Source of the DNA: Serinus canaria
Lineage: Eukaryota; Chordata; Aves; Passeriformes; Fringillidae
Direction: 5' to 3'
NCBI RefSeq assembly: GCF_022539315.1
Contig: NC_066315.1
Location: 98,437,990-98,501,989, forward strand
DNA: 64,000 bases
How positions within the stretch are numbered: the stretch's first letter is position 1; each line of letters begins with the position of its first letter. A program made the translations under genes and the position numbers. The notes below the pieces were generated by a model that saw nothing but the letters and a program-made list of their open reading frames with translations, did not search any database and had not been told where the DNA came from. Below are positions 1 through 12,680 of this stretch, piece after piece.

Positions 1-3000
1 ATACAAGTATTTTGTTGGGTTTTGGCACAAATGTTCTGGCTGCTAGCTGTTGAAAGATGTTATTCTGCTGCCACTCAGATGGGTATGCCAATACTAAGGG
101 TCTTTTTGATGAGCTGGAACAAGGCTGTAGTGGTTTGTCTGCCACATGCTGGCTTCTCCTCTTCATGATTTTTAAATTCTCTCTTACTTGGCCCTGATAT
201 TATATATAAGTCTAATGAACTTCCATCCAGAGCTCTACAGAATGTAAGCGGGTCTGACAGCTTTATACTGCTTATGTGGATAAAAAACTACTAAACATGA
301 AGACAAATTGAAATATTATGAACATAAACAAAGAGTTTGCCAGCTACTAGCTAGAAGAACTAGTCATGGTTGAGAATTATAATTTAAAACTTGGTGCAGA
401 AAACAAAAGGCTTTTAGAGAAAAGCGTGCAGAAAAATCCTGCATAAAATTGAGGAAGTTTTACCTTTAAACATGCCAAGAAACTAATTAAAATAGAAATT
501 ACAGGCCAACAGTGGAATGAGTCCGAAAAGAAAGTTAATATGGGAAAATAAGATTACTTTTGAATACTATGTACCTGGGTCGAATATTGGTTCTAACAAA
601 AGATGGTTCTATTTTTCATTTCATAACTCTGATAAATGTTGTATAAAAACTCCTTTGTAGAATCAAATTAAGTTAAACCAGTTATGTTTTTATAAAAAAG
701 AAAAAATTCTGTGTCATTTTAGTAATTTTTAATAAATTGATAAGCAAATACAAATGGCATCTATAGAAAGATAATAGATGTAATTGTTTAGAATTTCTTG
801 GTAATTCTTTTAGTGCATTCCATATTCTAGTCAGAAATGGCAGAATTCTTCTGAGCTGTTCACAAAAAAAAAATGGAGTTGTATGAATATGTATTTTCTG
901 GGTAATGTTCACTCATGAATTCTAAGTTTATAATAGAAAAGTTCTGGACTGTATTGGCAGTGACCAGATTTGATAAGAATCTTCTCTTGAATCAAAGGAC
1001 ATTTGTGGCTCCTGCTGTTTTCTTAACATCTCCATTTATCTACTCCTCCAGAAGGAGAAACTAGAAAGTGGCATAAAAAAGGTTGTGCTCAAAAATTTTC
1101 TGTTTGTAGTCCCAGGAATGAGTGAGTAACAAGTGACCTTTTTAATTATCTGGAACTAACAGAATTTCCATATCTTGTTTTATTAAGTTTTTTTTCCAAT
1201 CTCAGTTTCAATAATGCAGCTTTCACTTGAGTGAAATTTCATCATCTCACACTGTACCTCCCGCACAGATTATTTTGGGTGTCCTACATTCCATGACAGC
1301 AGTGATAGGAGGGGCTGACCCTCAAGCCCTTGGGTAAAGGCACACTGCTGAGATGTGAAATATAGATTTCAGGTTCCTGCTCTGCCTTCTCCCAGACAGG
1401 AACTAGACCCACTGTTTCTCACATCTCATAGAAATATCTTACCCACCAGGCTTTCAGCTATGTTGGATGTAGTTTGCTCTCGAAATAACATAAAATGACT
1501 GGTTTATTAACACACTTTGTTATAGTGAAAAATTATTATTACAGAGATTTTTTATCGAGAGAACTTTATGTGAAGAAGATTTCTAGCCCCTCATTCAGCT
1601 GTTGTCTTGCTGATAGCATCAACATTATGCTTCTGCTGGGCAGAGAGTAGTTTATTTAGTTCATCTGTCAGAAATATAAACAATCCTCCTGCTTCCTTTA
1701 GCACTTGCTCTGTGGGGCAAGGAAGAGCAGGACTTGGTCCCTTTAAACCACAAATACATAAACTACGGGAAATCCAGACGTTTGTTCATCATCCATCTCC
1801 CTGCTCCACCCTGCTCCCTTTGCTGTTGAATACCTGGCTATCCCACTTTCCAGTGCTGGGTCACAGCAGTAGCCTCCATGCAGCCCTTCAAAGTGCTGTG
1901 CAGAGATAAATGTCTGCCAGCACTGCTGTCCACTTGCTGGTTCTATGTGTTCACTGCCAGGGAGTTTAAAAAGTGAGCTATCTTCCCTGCCAGTTGCCCT
2001 GATTCCATGGCAACCACTCCTCTTCTTTTTACCACTAAGCATCTGTTAGTGCTTTCATTGTAAACTCCTGTTTTCAAAAGTTTAGAGATTGGCATAAATT
2101 GTTATTGTATCAGAAAAATAAAAGATCTGGATCTTTCTCTTTTCAGATGCTTAAAGGAGAATAACAAAGTCCTCCAATATTCAATGCAAAACAAAGCAAA
2201 ACCAATTAAAATTATTAGATGTTGCCATGGAAGCCTGAATGGCACTTCAGCTCCAGTTCCTACCTTCTGATATCTCAAGAAGGGAAAACTAGATACACAA
2301 ATGATTTAGTGGCAGGATAGAGCAGTTCAGCTGCTGACCTCATTCCTGCTTTTATCTGATGCTGTGGCAGCAGATAAAAATTGCACTTCTAAAATGTAGA
2401 AAGCTGTGCTCACTGGTGAATGAGAGAGGTAATCAAAGTGACAGGTGATGAACTAAGATGGAAGTGGGAAATGAATGAAGAAGAAGAAGGCATCACATGT
2501 TAGGTATAAAGATAGCAAGGCAGAAGAGCTGAACTGGAGGGAATAGAATATAGATGAGGATTGTTACCAGTAAGAAAGAAAAAAGGATATTGTCAGCAGT
2601 GACAGATAATGGTGCCAAAAGAGGATCGTGGAACACGTTACCAGAATTTCATTTTTGGCCATGATAGTTGTACATTTTCCTTAGGGCCACAAGTTAGAGG
2701 CAAGGAATGATGTTTTGGAGTCAATTAGTAAAGTAGCTTTTATTATCACTGAAACAAGGCTTTTCTTTTCTTCACACTGCAATCTTAAACAAAAGGTGAT
2801 TTTGAGGATTAGAAACTTTAGAAAGGACACTGTGAAGACCATACTATCCTACTGGGTAAATTAAGGAGATTGAACAGGATAGGAAGGACTAGGAAAACGA
2901 TAAGCATTTTTGAAAATCAGATCTGTCTAATAAACTGAAGGAGTTTATGTCTGAGATTATATGGAATGGCTTCTCCAGGAGTTTCTAGACATTACTACGT

Positions 3001-3444
3001 CCCCTCGTTTCTTTCACACAGAATAAACAGATTACAGCCTTATTTATTTGCCTGTGAATAACTCTTTGGCTCAGAAAATGCAGGATGTTCAACCAAATTG
3101 AGGTACACTATCTCTCTTTATTCTTCTTTTAGGACTTGGGCCAAAGCTGGCATTTTGTCAAGATCAATGTCTCACATCTGCCAGGGATATCTGACCTCTT
3201 TAGTCACATATTAACTCAGTTCCATCACTGTCAGTCATGAGTCTTCAATTGCAGCATAGCAAGTATCAAGAGAACTGTCTATATTCATGATAAAACAGCT
3301 TTGTGGTGAAAAGAACAAGGCTGTGAGAAGTCTCACATCGTGCCTTAGGAGCAGCAGAGATGGTCACAGGGTTCAGCTTTAACTGTGCCAAAAAAGATGG
3401 GTCAACAAGCAAGATACCTGACAAGATAGTTCAGCAAGACAAAT
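1..3444. other. Unique AT-rich noncoding DNA, no gene recognised
   Basis: Open frames are short (none above about 100 codons), lie on both strands and resemble no family I know. A tiny GAA run lies near 2478-2490. A slightly GC-richer patch near 1690-2010 gives overlapping frames of about 100 codons on opposite strands, as expected by chance where stop codons are sparse. No clear repeat edges, promoter or exon with splice signals were seen. Confidence 0.6.
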
Positions 3445-3769
3445 GAAAATGTATAAGTACCTGAAGGGAGATGCAAAGATGGAGACAGGCTCTTTTTCAT
3501 GATGCCCAATGGCAGGAAAGATGCAATGGGCACAACCTGAAAGATAGGAGGTTGCCTCTGAATATGAAGAAACAATTTCTAGGGCAATTAAGCAGTGGCA
3601 TAGGTTGTCTGTGGATATTGTAGAGTCCCCAGGTTGAATATATTCAAAAGCTATCTGAACATAGGGCTGCTCAGCCAGGTGTAAGTGTCCCAGATGGAAC
3701 AGGCTTTGAACATGATAACTTCCAGAAGTCTATTTCAACTTCAGCTGTTCTGTAGTTCTGTAATTCTGA
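3445..3769 (+). mobile_element. CR1 LINE, 5'-truncated 3' end, sense orientation
   Basis: This is the 3' end of a chicken repeat 1 (CR1) non-LTR retrotransposon. Seen directly: GTATAAGTACCTGAAGGGAG near the left edge, then the landmarks CAGGCTCTTTTTCATG, GATGCAATGGGCACAACCTG, a decayed GAGTCCCCAGGTTGAATATA and a tail TCTGTAATTCTG. These appear in the order typical of the last few codons and 3' untranslated region of avian CR1. CR1 copies are usually 5'-truncated because reverse transcription starts from the 3' end, so the loss of nearly all coding sequence is normal. The many substitutions point to an old copy that cannot move. Left edge uncertain by about 20 bases. Confidence 0.88.
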
Positions 3770-6215
3770 AACAAAATAATGAGTAATATTGTGTTAGGTT
3801 TGAAAAGTGGCCCAGAATTCTTGTAACAAGATGATCAGTAGTTCTAAATGGAGAGCTAGTGGCAAAATCCCTAAGCAATGTAGAGTTTCACAATAACTCT
3901 AAGGATGCCAGAAGTCAGCCTAAACTGTGAACAAAAGTATCTCCATCTTCAGGCACTTGTTCCCATCTTCACACCTCCTCTCCCTTGTGTGACCACAAAG
4001 CATTCACGCAGTTCTGCAGTCAGGAAGGGCATGGAAATACTTTTAGAAAAAATATTAGTTTGGCAGCAGCAGTTTCCAACACAAAATAAGAGTTCTGAGA
4101 AAGTTTTTGACAGGATTAAGGGCAGAAAAATATCTTTCTACTTTCAGTGTGAAGTCATTTCTAAGTCATTCCTCAATTACCTTCAGGAGTTCGGATCAGC
4201 TTACAAATCAGTACCTGCCGGCAGCGCTCCATTGTAGCTGTTAATTCATGCTTTCGCATCTGTTACATTAGCATGCCAAAAGAACTTACAACCTCCTTGA
4301 AATTTCCTTCAGCATAGTTCGAGCATAATTGAATATTAAGAGATCAAAATTTAATTTTTGTATTTTCTTAACCAAATCTATTCAAATATGCCCTATGCAC
4401 CAGCCCCCTTGGAGTATTAGGTGTAGAACAAGGTCAGAACTTTTGCAACCAAACATTTCTGAGTGACATATAAACAAAGAAAGGTTGGAACATTTTCTTT
4501 CTTTAAAAACATGAAAAGCCCAAATGTTTCTAAGTAATTTAGCATCCACTGGGCCATGCTGCCACCTGTCAGTCTAATAACCAGTTCTTAGATTTATAAG
4601 GACACCCAAAGAATAGTTGAGTTAAAAATATCCTTCATCTAACCATATTTCCTTCTAATTAAAAGCATGTAGCCTAAGCTTTGTTAAATAGGGGGAAAAA
4701 AACCCTTAGAATAAGGGCCTGAATAGACAGTAAGACTGCCTGTGCTGTCTAGGTGCACATTTATAAGCGCTTTCATTATGTGGGGATCAAATCCTTTTGT
4801 TAAATATTCTCATTTAAAACCAATTTGCATAAATAAGGGCTCATTTCTCAAAGAGCGCACTCATTCAAAGAAAATTAGATTTCACTTGGAAACACACACA
4901 ACTCCAAATTTCTCATGGTGTTCTCAGGCTGTGTGAGACAGAATAATTTCCCAGTGTCCTATAACAGTTCTGAAGCATGTTTTTCCCATTCTGTATTCGA
5001 TCCAGCAAAGCTGCACCAGAGCCTCTCTGAGCACATCAGTAGGTTATTCCACTTCCAGTATCAAGGCAAGACCTTGTCAGGCACCTACCTCTGCCTTGCT
5101 TTGATTTCAATGGAAGGATGCACATTTGCTGATCAGAGAGAAAACGTGAAATGCTCGAGTCAGGACCCTCTTGATGAAGCAATCTGGTTTTCCAGTTGTT
5201 CTGACACATGTACTCCATCTCAGTGTGGACATGGACAGTGCCAAGGAAAGCTTACATCTCCACCCAGTTTGAAATCATCATTTTGGAGATCGACAGAGTC
5301 CCTCTGTTTCCTTTCTCAGTTTCATGCATCAGCTTCTGCCCAAACTTCCCACCTGTATATTGGAAAGCTGTTCTGTTCACCTTCTTAAGCTTTCTTAATT
5401 TCTCTCTCAGATTTTTAAAGGCACCCAAGGCTATCAAGATTTTATCTGGAGTTTTTGGCATCAGGGGAAAATAATTAGTAAATGGTTTGCAAGAATTTAT
5501 TTACTCATATTTGTTTTAAAGTCCCTGAAGTTTACCTGTCTCTCCTTAGCAGGAGCCAGGCTCTGTTACTGACTCTCCAAAACAGTCTCCTCCAGACTTA
5601 ATAATGGCCATTACAGCCATGATAATTCAGTGGCAGCAAGGGGCTGAGATGGCATTTTGGTATTTGACCACAATGATAATGTGGATTACAACTCCACGAA
5701 AGAGGAGTGGGGAAGTCACAGATTTCCTAGCTGCAACTGCAACTGTGTTAAGCTAGGAACCCCATAACAAATCAGCATTACAGGCAACATTTAGAGTACC
5801 ACTTTAACACTTTAGAATGGGTTTGGTTGCATTGGATAAATTTTTCAGGAGCAGCCGTCAGCTTCAGACTGATTTCTGGTTGGTTTTAATGTTTGTTTTA
5901 CTTTTGAGCTGAAACCATCCAGCTACTGCTGCAAATATACAAATGAAACATCACATTTTGATCAATTTTTAAAATGAGTGGTTACAACAATGTATTTTGA
6001 AGAACTCCAGGAATTCTGTGATTTGAAAGGCTACCTGTTTGGCAAGGAATTTATTGCAGAAAAATTCTTGTAGGTTTGGAGAGTTTATAAACCTCCAGAT
6101 TAATATCTGTTTAAGTACAGTGCAAAATGACCAAGTTTTGGCTGCTGAATTCTCTTAAGGTTTTGCTTTCACAGCACATCCTTTGTCCTTCACTGCCTCC
6201 TACATGCCACTTTTA
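3770..6215. other. Unique noncoding DNA with two unrecognised open frames
   Basis: The longest plus-strand frames are 3905-4237 (110 codons) and 4915-5388 (157 codons). Neither resembles a known family or has hydrophobic segments, repeats or a recognisable motif, and the second overlaps frames of 60-88 codons on both strands. I treat them as chance frames. No repeat family was recognised here. Confidence 0.5.
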
Positions 6216-6272
6216 TAATGGCTAAAATATCTGTGTAATGACTATAACATCTCTGTAATGGACATAAATGTG
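6216..6272. repeat. Short 20-bp minisatellite, about 2.8 copies
   Basis: TAATG recurs at 6216, 6236 and 6256, followed each time by a variant of GCTAAAATATCTGTG. The period is exactly 20 bp and the copies have diverged by a few substitutions. Too short and decayed to belong to a known satellite; probably local slippage. Confidence 0.7.
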
Positions 6273-9200
6273 TTTTGGACAGTATTTGTACTAAGACTTT
6301 TTCTTAAACCACTTTCTAGTTTTGGAAATTAAGTGTTAACAAACTCTGAAACCATGAGCAGATAAACATTTTATCATGTTGGCATAACTCTTTCCTGATA
6401 ACATATCTAGATTTTCAGTAGATTGTGAAGGTTCCAAAAAAATTATCCTCTAGTGTTGATGTCCATTTTATGTTTTGACAAAGCTTAAAATGCACAATAT
6501 TAAACATATCAAATGGGCTGAATTGCTGATTGACTGGGTGATGGGATTTGTTTGTTTGTTTAAATTTAAATATACAACATGGCCCAAGTATCCAATTATG
6601 ACATAAAAATTACTTTCTTATCTATATCACATGACATATTAGCCATATTAGCAATACATGTTATAAACCTATATCTGATTTAAAATGTTTTATTTGCAGT
6701 GATTTTCACTGAATGTAATTCTTGCCATGCTTTTCCTTAACTAATTTACTTGCTTCTGTTTACTAACTGAATAATTGTCAGAGTATAATTAACACAGATG
6801 TTGCATGAGTTTAGTTTTCAGGTTCAGGTTAAATTTATACTACTGCATATGGAAGTGTCTAATTAGATTGCCATCTGAAATGGTGAAGGAGTTACTGCAT
6901 TTTGAGAAAAATCTTTTTTACAGACTTCTATCTTACTCAGTGGTACCATAATATTTTCCTCCATTGGCAGTTTTAAAAATAAGACTTTTAAGCACATCAG
7001 TTTACCCACATCAGTGTTGACTGAGGCAGGAATGTTTGTAAATTTGACATTAAGCCCCCCAGTTATTCCAAGGTATTCTGAATTCTGTTAGCTAAAGTTT
7101 TATACTGGGCCAATAATTACCAAGATCCTAAATGTTCCAACTCTCTGCACTTCTTAAATCCAAATTTATTTCTTATTCCAGTGATTTGATTTCCAGTGAT
7201 TTACTTTCCATTTACTCCTTTCTCTTTTGGTAATACTTGCAGACCTGGAAGTACCAAAATGTAGGATTCAAAAGACTTGGCATCAAGATGGAGTTGCTTG
7301 CTAGCAATAATCTTGAAAGATTTATGTGTCTGCATACTACTGTGAAAAACAAGATGTGAGCCAAGTGCAACTTTGATACTTTATCAAACCAGTTATGATG
7401 AATTAGTTATGGTTCTAGTGATAACCTTCAACTGTGATATTTTACATTGATGCCAACAAAGTGGATCATGTGGAAAAGGGAACATAAAATGGTGGCAAAG
7501 TCATTGAGATAGCTCGTTGCTATATGAAAAATGTCATTGTGCACATCTTTAAAAAGAAATGACTTCAAAAAGTGAGAACAAAAGTCATGCTGATAAGTTT
7601 TGGCATAGAATACTAATGAAAGAAAATGTATTTATCACAGTAGAAAATAAAGTGTTACTGGGTCAGGGCAATTACTAATGCTTTTGCTTAATATAGGTTG
7701 ATAATGCACCCCTTCCCTCTTTGTGCCTTTTTCATTATTGAGTAATTCCAATAAATGATTAAAGTGCTGATTAGGTTCTGTAATCCAAATTACTAAATGT
7801 GAGCTAAAGAGCCATTCACAGATCTAGTCTATGTTTTAATTCTAAATTGCCACTTCAAATTTATAAGCAGAGCTATTAAGTATGTCATTCACATTAATTC
7901 TGATTTATAATCTGATATAACAACTAAATGACAGAAATTGATTGTTTTATATACTTTTTTGTTGAAGGAAAACTCCACCGTATGTTGCTGAGAGCAACAG
8001 ACATTGCAATAACATCAACGTTGCAATTGAGTCTTCAAGCTCTATTGTCTTTCCTTGCCAACATTTCCCTACAGAATAACACCTTTACTCAAGTAAAACA
8101 CACATGGAAATAATAGCATTGTTTTGATTGAGATTCCAAACCAAATAAACTGTCTCTCTATCACAGTTCCTCAGTAAGTGAATAGCTGGTCTCACACATT
8201 TCAGAAAAGGAGATTCTTTATACATGACTAGGGAATTAGTGGAGCAGCTAATTGCCTACATCCAAACAAATGTATGACAAGAGAGAACTCCTCAACACTG
8301 CCTCAGTACTCAAAACCATCCACTTCAAGTCTACATTAACTTTACTATATAGTGAATTCTATGTATGGAAATCCATCATTACTCTAAAACTGTGCCAAGG
8401 GAATATTTTCTTTATTATTCATGATGAGTGGCTTTCAAATGTGACTATATCTCAGAAATTTAGGCCCTCTTTCAAAACATACAAAGCAAGGCCATTTATT
8501 GAACAAGTGGGCATGTGATCTGTTACATATCTGTTACAATATGTTTGTTTTTCCTTTTCAGTATGTTTCACTATAGTTCTGGATGCTTCGTTTGCAATGC
8601 TGTGATTGCTGTCACTTACCAGTGTAGCAATGGTTCTTCACTTACTGAGAATGAGCCTCTTAAAAGCAGAATCAACTCAGGGTCTGTTTGTTTTCTTTAC
8701 TTAAAGGGCAAAATGCTTCAAGAAAGGCTTTATGGCCAGTTAGATCAGGTGCACCCTCTGGATTTTTCTTTGGAAATTTTTTGTCTGGAGCATTCAGTGT
8801 ATCTCAGGACACCATAGTCATGTAAGTAAATGTAATTTAGAGCATTGTAGCAGTAATCTCTGTGTACATGGTGTTGAGTCGAGGAAGCTGGGTACTTTTG
8901 TCATAACTTCTTTTGCTAAATTTCTAAACTTCTAGGAAGTAAACATGAAAAGGCAACTGTATTTTAGCTGCTCTTCTCAGCAGGGCTTGTTTTGTGACAA
9001 AACATCCCTTTTTTAGTAGCACAAAATACTTACCTCCCTACACTATTATACTGGGGTCAGAAACTTTTGTTGAGAAGAAATGAAACATGGAAAAGACATA
9101 GTAATATTCATAATGCCTAAATTTGCACAGTGCCATTGCTGTCCATAAAAATCACCAGTACAGAACTGATTTGTGCTCTTACTGACTCCCATAAAGTATC

Positions 9201-10418
9201 TATAACAGGTAATGTACATCTGTTAAACCATACCCAAAGAAATGCAAGACTTTTCATGAGATTCTTCAAGACAAAGGCACCCAAAATTTCAAAATTTTTG
9301 ATTCCTGGAAGTCTTGCCTTGCACCTTCTGTGTGGGCTGAGCACCTACATTTCTGCCTCCACGCCACCTGTTTTATCCAGTTTTATTGGCTTGTTCCCAT
9401 TCACAGAGGTGTTATAATTCCCCCATTTTGTAAAGAGCTGTTTTAGTGCAGCAATAGAAATGGGGAAAAAAACATCTATCATGCCTGTGTTGTTTTTTTT
9501 TCCTTGATACCAATTAATTAGAACCAAAGAGTGCAGAAGAAATGTTTAGAACTGAAGATATCAAAATTATCTCATCAGTGGAAAGCTGGATCTTTTGGTT
9601 AGTAGTTTCTAATTTACACTGTGGCAGATGGATGGTGTTGAAGGTCATAATTACTGTGTAAGGCCAGCTTTTCTGCAGAGTTTGAACTCCATGAGAATAA
9701 CTCTCATTGATAGAGAATGCTTGTAGTGAAAAACCTTTTGTTCTTTTTTTAAAATCTCTATTTCATGTTGGTAAATTACATCTCTGTGATGAAACAAAAT
9801 CAGATTTCTGGCTATCCTCCATTTCATTCTTCAAATTGATTCTGGAGCTATCTAATTAGACTGAAGAATTTTGTAAATATCAAAGAAAAAGGGATTTGTT
9901 ACTTACTGTATTGTAAGAAAACTGTGAACTGAGAAATTTTTAGACATTCAGGCTAATAAAATTAAAAATGGAATGCAACTTCATATTTAACTAACAGATG
10001 AAAAACATTTTCTTTTAAGGCAAGAAAAAGCCGGGTCAAATAACATTTAAAATAGAGCAAGATCAAATTTTTAGAAATGTTCAACTCATTAAAGTGACAA
10101 GCACAAAATTCATTTAAAATCACAGAAATCAGGGCCTGCTGCTGTGTCGCCCTTTAGCAAAAATTTTGAGTGTATATTTTCTCAGAATCATCAACTGAAA
10201 CCAACTGCTGTTTCATGATCTTTCTGAAAACTAAATTGTAAGGTAGAACACTCCACATTCAGCAAGAGATGAACTGCTTTGTGTATTGTGGGATAAAAGC
10301 ATGCAGATGTATATATATGACATAACACTTAATGAAACTATACAGATAAACCTCCTTTGTGCTGATTTGTGTAGCTTATCCCAACACTCATGAGACAGCC
10401 TCCTGAATAGAAACACTT
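6273..10418. other. Unique AT-rich noncoding DNA
   Basis: There is no supported gene; frames stay at or below 100 codons. The stretch 7680-7920 is AT-rich but poor in homopolymers and carries several TAAT/ATTA homeodomain-type cores, including a TAATCC. That composition is often seen in conserved noncoding elements, but conservation cannot be judged from one sequence. A 12-base word TTCCAGTGATTT is duplicated at 7176 and 7191. Confidence 0.5.
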
Positions 10419-10469
10419 AAAAAAACCAAAACCAACCCCAACCAAAAACAAACAAACAAAAAACAACCC
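10419..10469. repeat. A/C-only low-complexity tract
   Basis: A run of 51 bases contains only A and C, mixing CCAAAACCAA and CAAACAAA words. Low-complexity A/C tracts of this kind may be degenerate tails or slippage products. There is no G or T from 10419 to 10469. Confidence 0.75.
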
Positions 10470-12401
10470 TTTCAAAACCCTTTAATTTGAAATTCAGGAC
10501 GAAATTACCTGGGTAATGTTTTGTACAGCTAGTGACTTGAAAGTGACATTAAGTTGGTACTGGGAGTATGAAGCAAATGAGCTATAGAATTTTCTGCTGT
10601 GGTCTTTCCAGTCTAACTTGGGCTATGAACATGACTAAAATATTTCTGGCTGAAAAATACCCAATGATTTTTTTTTTTTTTAAAGGAAGTAGGTTCATTT
10701 TCTAGCAAATATCCATGTATATAGTGGTCCATGTCCCATTACTGAGCTTGAAATTAAATTGTCTCCTTAATATTCATGTCTTTACTACCGGTCTAGGTCT
10801 GGTTATCTTTTTTAAGCTAACTACTCTCTTGAAGTCTAGAAAACTGTAGAGCTATGCTACTGATAGAGACAAAATAATTAATTCTGGGACCCTTTCAACA
10901 AGGGAGGTGCAATCAGCTGAAAAGCTGAAAAGACTTTGGGAACGAGTGCAAATATATAGAGAGTGCTGCAACTGAACCCTCACCAACATTTTGAACAAAT
11001 TTTAAAAAGCTACAAAGATTGCTGCATGCTTTTTTGATTGAACACAGACACTTAAAAAGGCTGAGGCTTGATTCTCTGAAAAATCCTTTTATTTCTTAGG
11101 CATTGACTTTGATCAAGGCAGTATTAAACAAGCTCATTTTTTTCAACAATCTGTTATTTTTTAGTGCATTGCTAAGTTTTTTGCAAGAGCGTCATATATT
11201 TGCAGATGTCACCAAGCTGCAGTGAGGCAGAGAACATGACTGAAATGCAGTTATTAATGGCACTGTGAGAAATGATTCTCAGCCATTGTCTCACATCTTA
11301 AATGTATGGAAGGGGGACAGGTACATGTAGGTTTAAGAAGCTGGAACTGCCCATTGAAACATATACACATGATTAAGGTAGTGAAGGCAAAGACAGAAAC
11401 ACATCCTCCATTCCTAGTGACAGATAAGTATGACACATTTGATATGTCACCATCAGATTCAAGGGGACCTGTATTAGTGTGTAGCACCCAATCATCTGGG
11501 AGATATTATTATGTCTTATCTGTTCAGAACTACCTGTGAATAATGATATTTTTTCCTCTTTTGTTTTCCTCACTCTCTGTGTCCTCTGCAAGTCTTGTTT
11601 GAGCAGCCTTCAGCTTCCTTCTCGGTTTCCTCCCACGTGTCCCATAGCAATGCAGAAATGGCTTCCCTGCTGCTTCTCTGCTTGAGTCCTGCACACCCAC
11701 TCAAGATACTTAAAGAGTTAACCCTGAGAGTGCCACCATGGCTCATCCAACTCCTGCTTAGACACAACCTGTTTGCATTAGAGATTCCTTTCTCACACCT
11801 TGGTTTTTTTGCTTTTATAACATCTTTGGCAGTGTCAACCATGTTCTGCTAAAAACTGATTCAGTTTTTCTTCATGTGATGAAATGTAGTTAGTAATGGT
11901 ACAATGACAATAAATAAAAAGCCATTTTTCATTTATGTGAGTAGCAGTTTAACTTTTAAATTTATTGTCCACATTAGTGTTTTTTCACTTTGTGATTTGC
12001 TGATTCATGGGATATTTTAAGTATAAATTGTGCCAAAGCTAAAATATATCTGTTTTAGGGTACACATGGTGACATTTTAAGGAAAGAAGCTTAACTCATC
12101 TGTGCAATTTGTGTAACTGCATGTGCATGCATTTTATAAAGATTAGTGCAAATTACCAATGATATGTAGTCATTTAAGGAGCAAGTATTAGGAGCTAATA
12201 CTGGATTTGTGTTTGTAACTGTAACAGTGTCCCAGACAGCTCGTAAATTTGATCAGAAAAAAAGAAGTAGGCATAAATTGGCATCTGCTCTTCAACAATG
12301 AGAATCTTATACATTGCTCAAAATATAAATAAAAAAATTTACTGCAACAGAACCCAGACTGGAACACTGCAGTTGGCAAAACTTTTATACATATCTATGC
12401 T
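10470..12401. other. Unique noncoding DNA
   Basis: Overlapping frames of 70-90 codons on both strands cluster at 11254-11852, but none resembles a known protein and no splice structure is convincing. A T-run of 14 lies near 10669. No mobile element was recognised. Confidence 0.5.
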
Positions 12402-12457
12402 AATGAAATATGTCTCATATTTGAAATGTGTCTCATATAATGAAATATGTCTCATAT
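12402..12457. repeat. Minisatellite, three copies of an 18-19 bp unit
   Basis: The unit GAAATATGTCTCATAT appears three times in a row. Copies 1 and 3 (12402-12420 and 12439-12457) are identical over 19 bases. The middle copy (12421-12438) differs at its first bases and has GTGTC for TATGTC. The alternation suggests duplication of a larger unit or conversion. Confidence 0.85.
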
Positions 12458-12650
12458 TGTGGTGAATGTGAATTCACAAATAAGTTTTTAAAAACTGAAC
12501 TTTCTCATTATGAATATTGGATGTAAAAATTAGATTTCAGACTGGGATCTGGGAGATATATTCCCTGACTGTGTGAGACCATGCACTGGATTTTCACCCA
12601 ACAGATTTGTGAGAACATACAGGTCTGTCATCAGAGTATAACTGAGGCAG

Positions 12651-12680
12651 GTCACTTTATCCAGGCAGGGATAAAGTGAC
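12651..12680. repeat. Perfect short inverted repeat, 12-bp arms
   Basis: The arms GTCACTTTATCC (12651-12662) and GGATAAAGTGAC (12669-12680) are exact reverse complements around a six-base loop. Perfect 12-bp arms this close are uncommon by chance in 64 kb but not extraordinary. No T-run follows and no bacterial-type terminator is implied. Confidence 0.85.

Noticed and set aside
4915..5388. 157-codon plus-strand frame
   Set aside because: Low-information sequence with overlapping frames on both strands. No motif, family or signal peptide was seen, so it is not listed as a gene.
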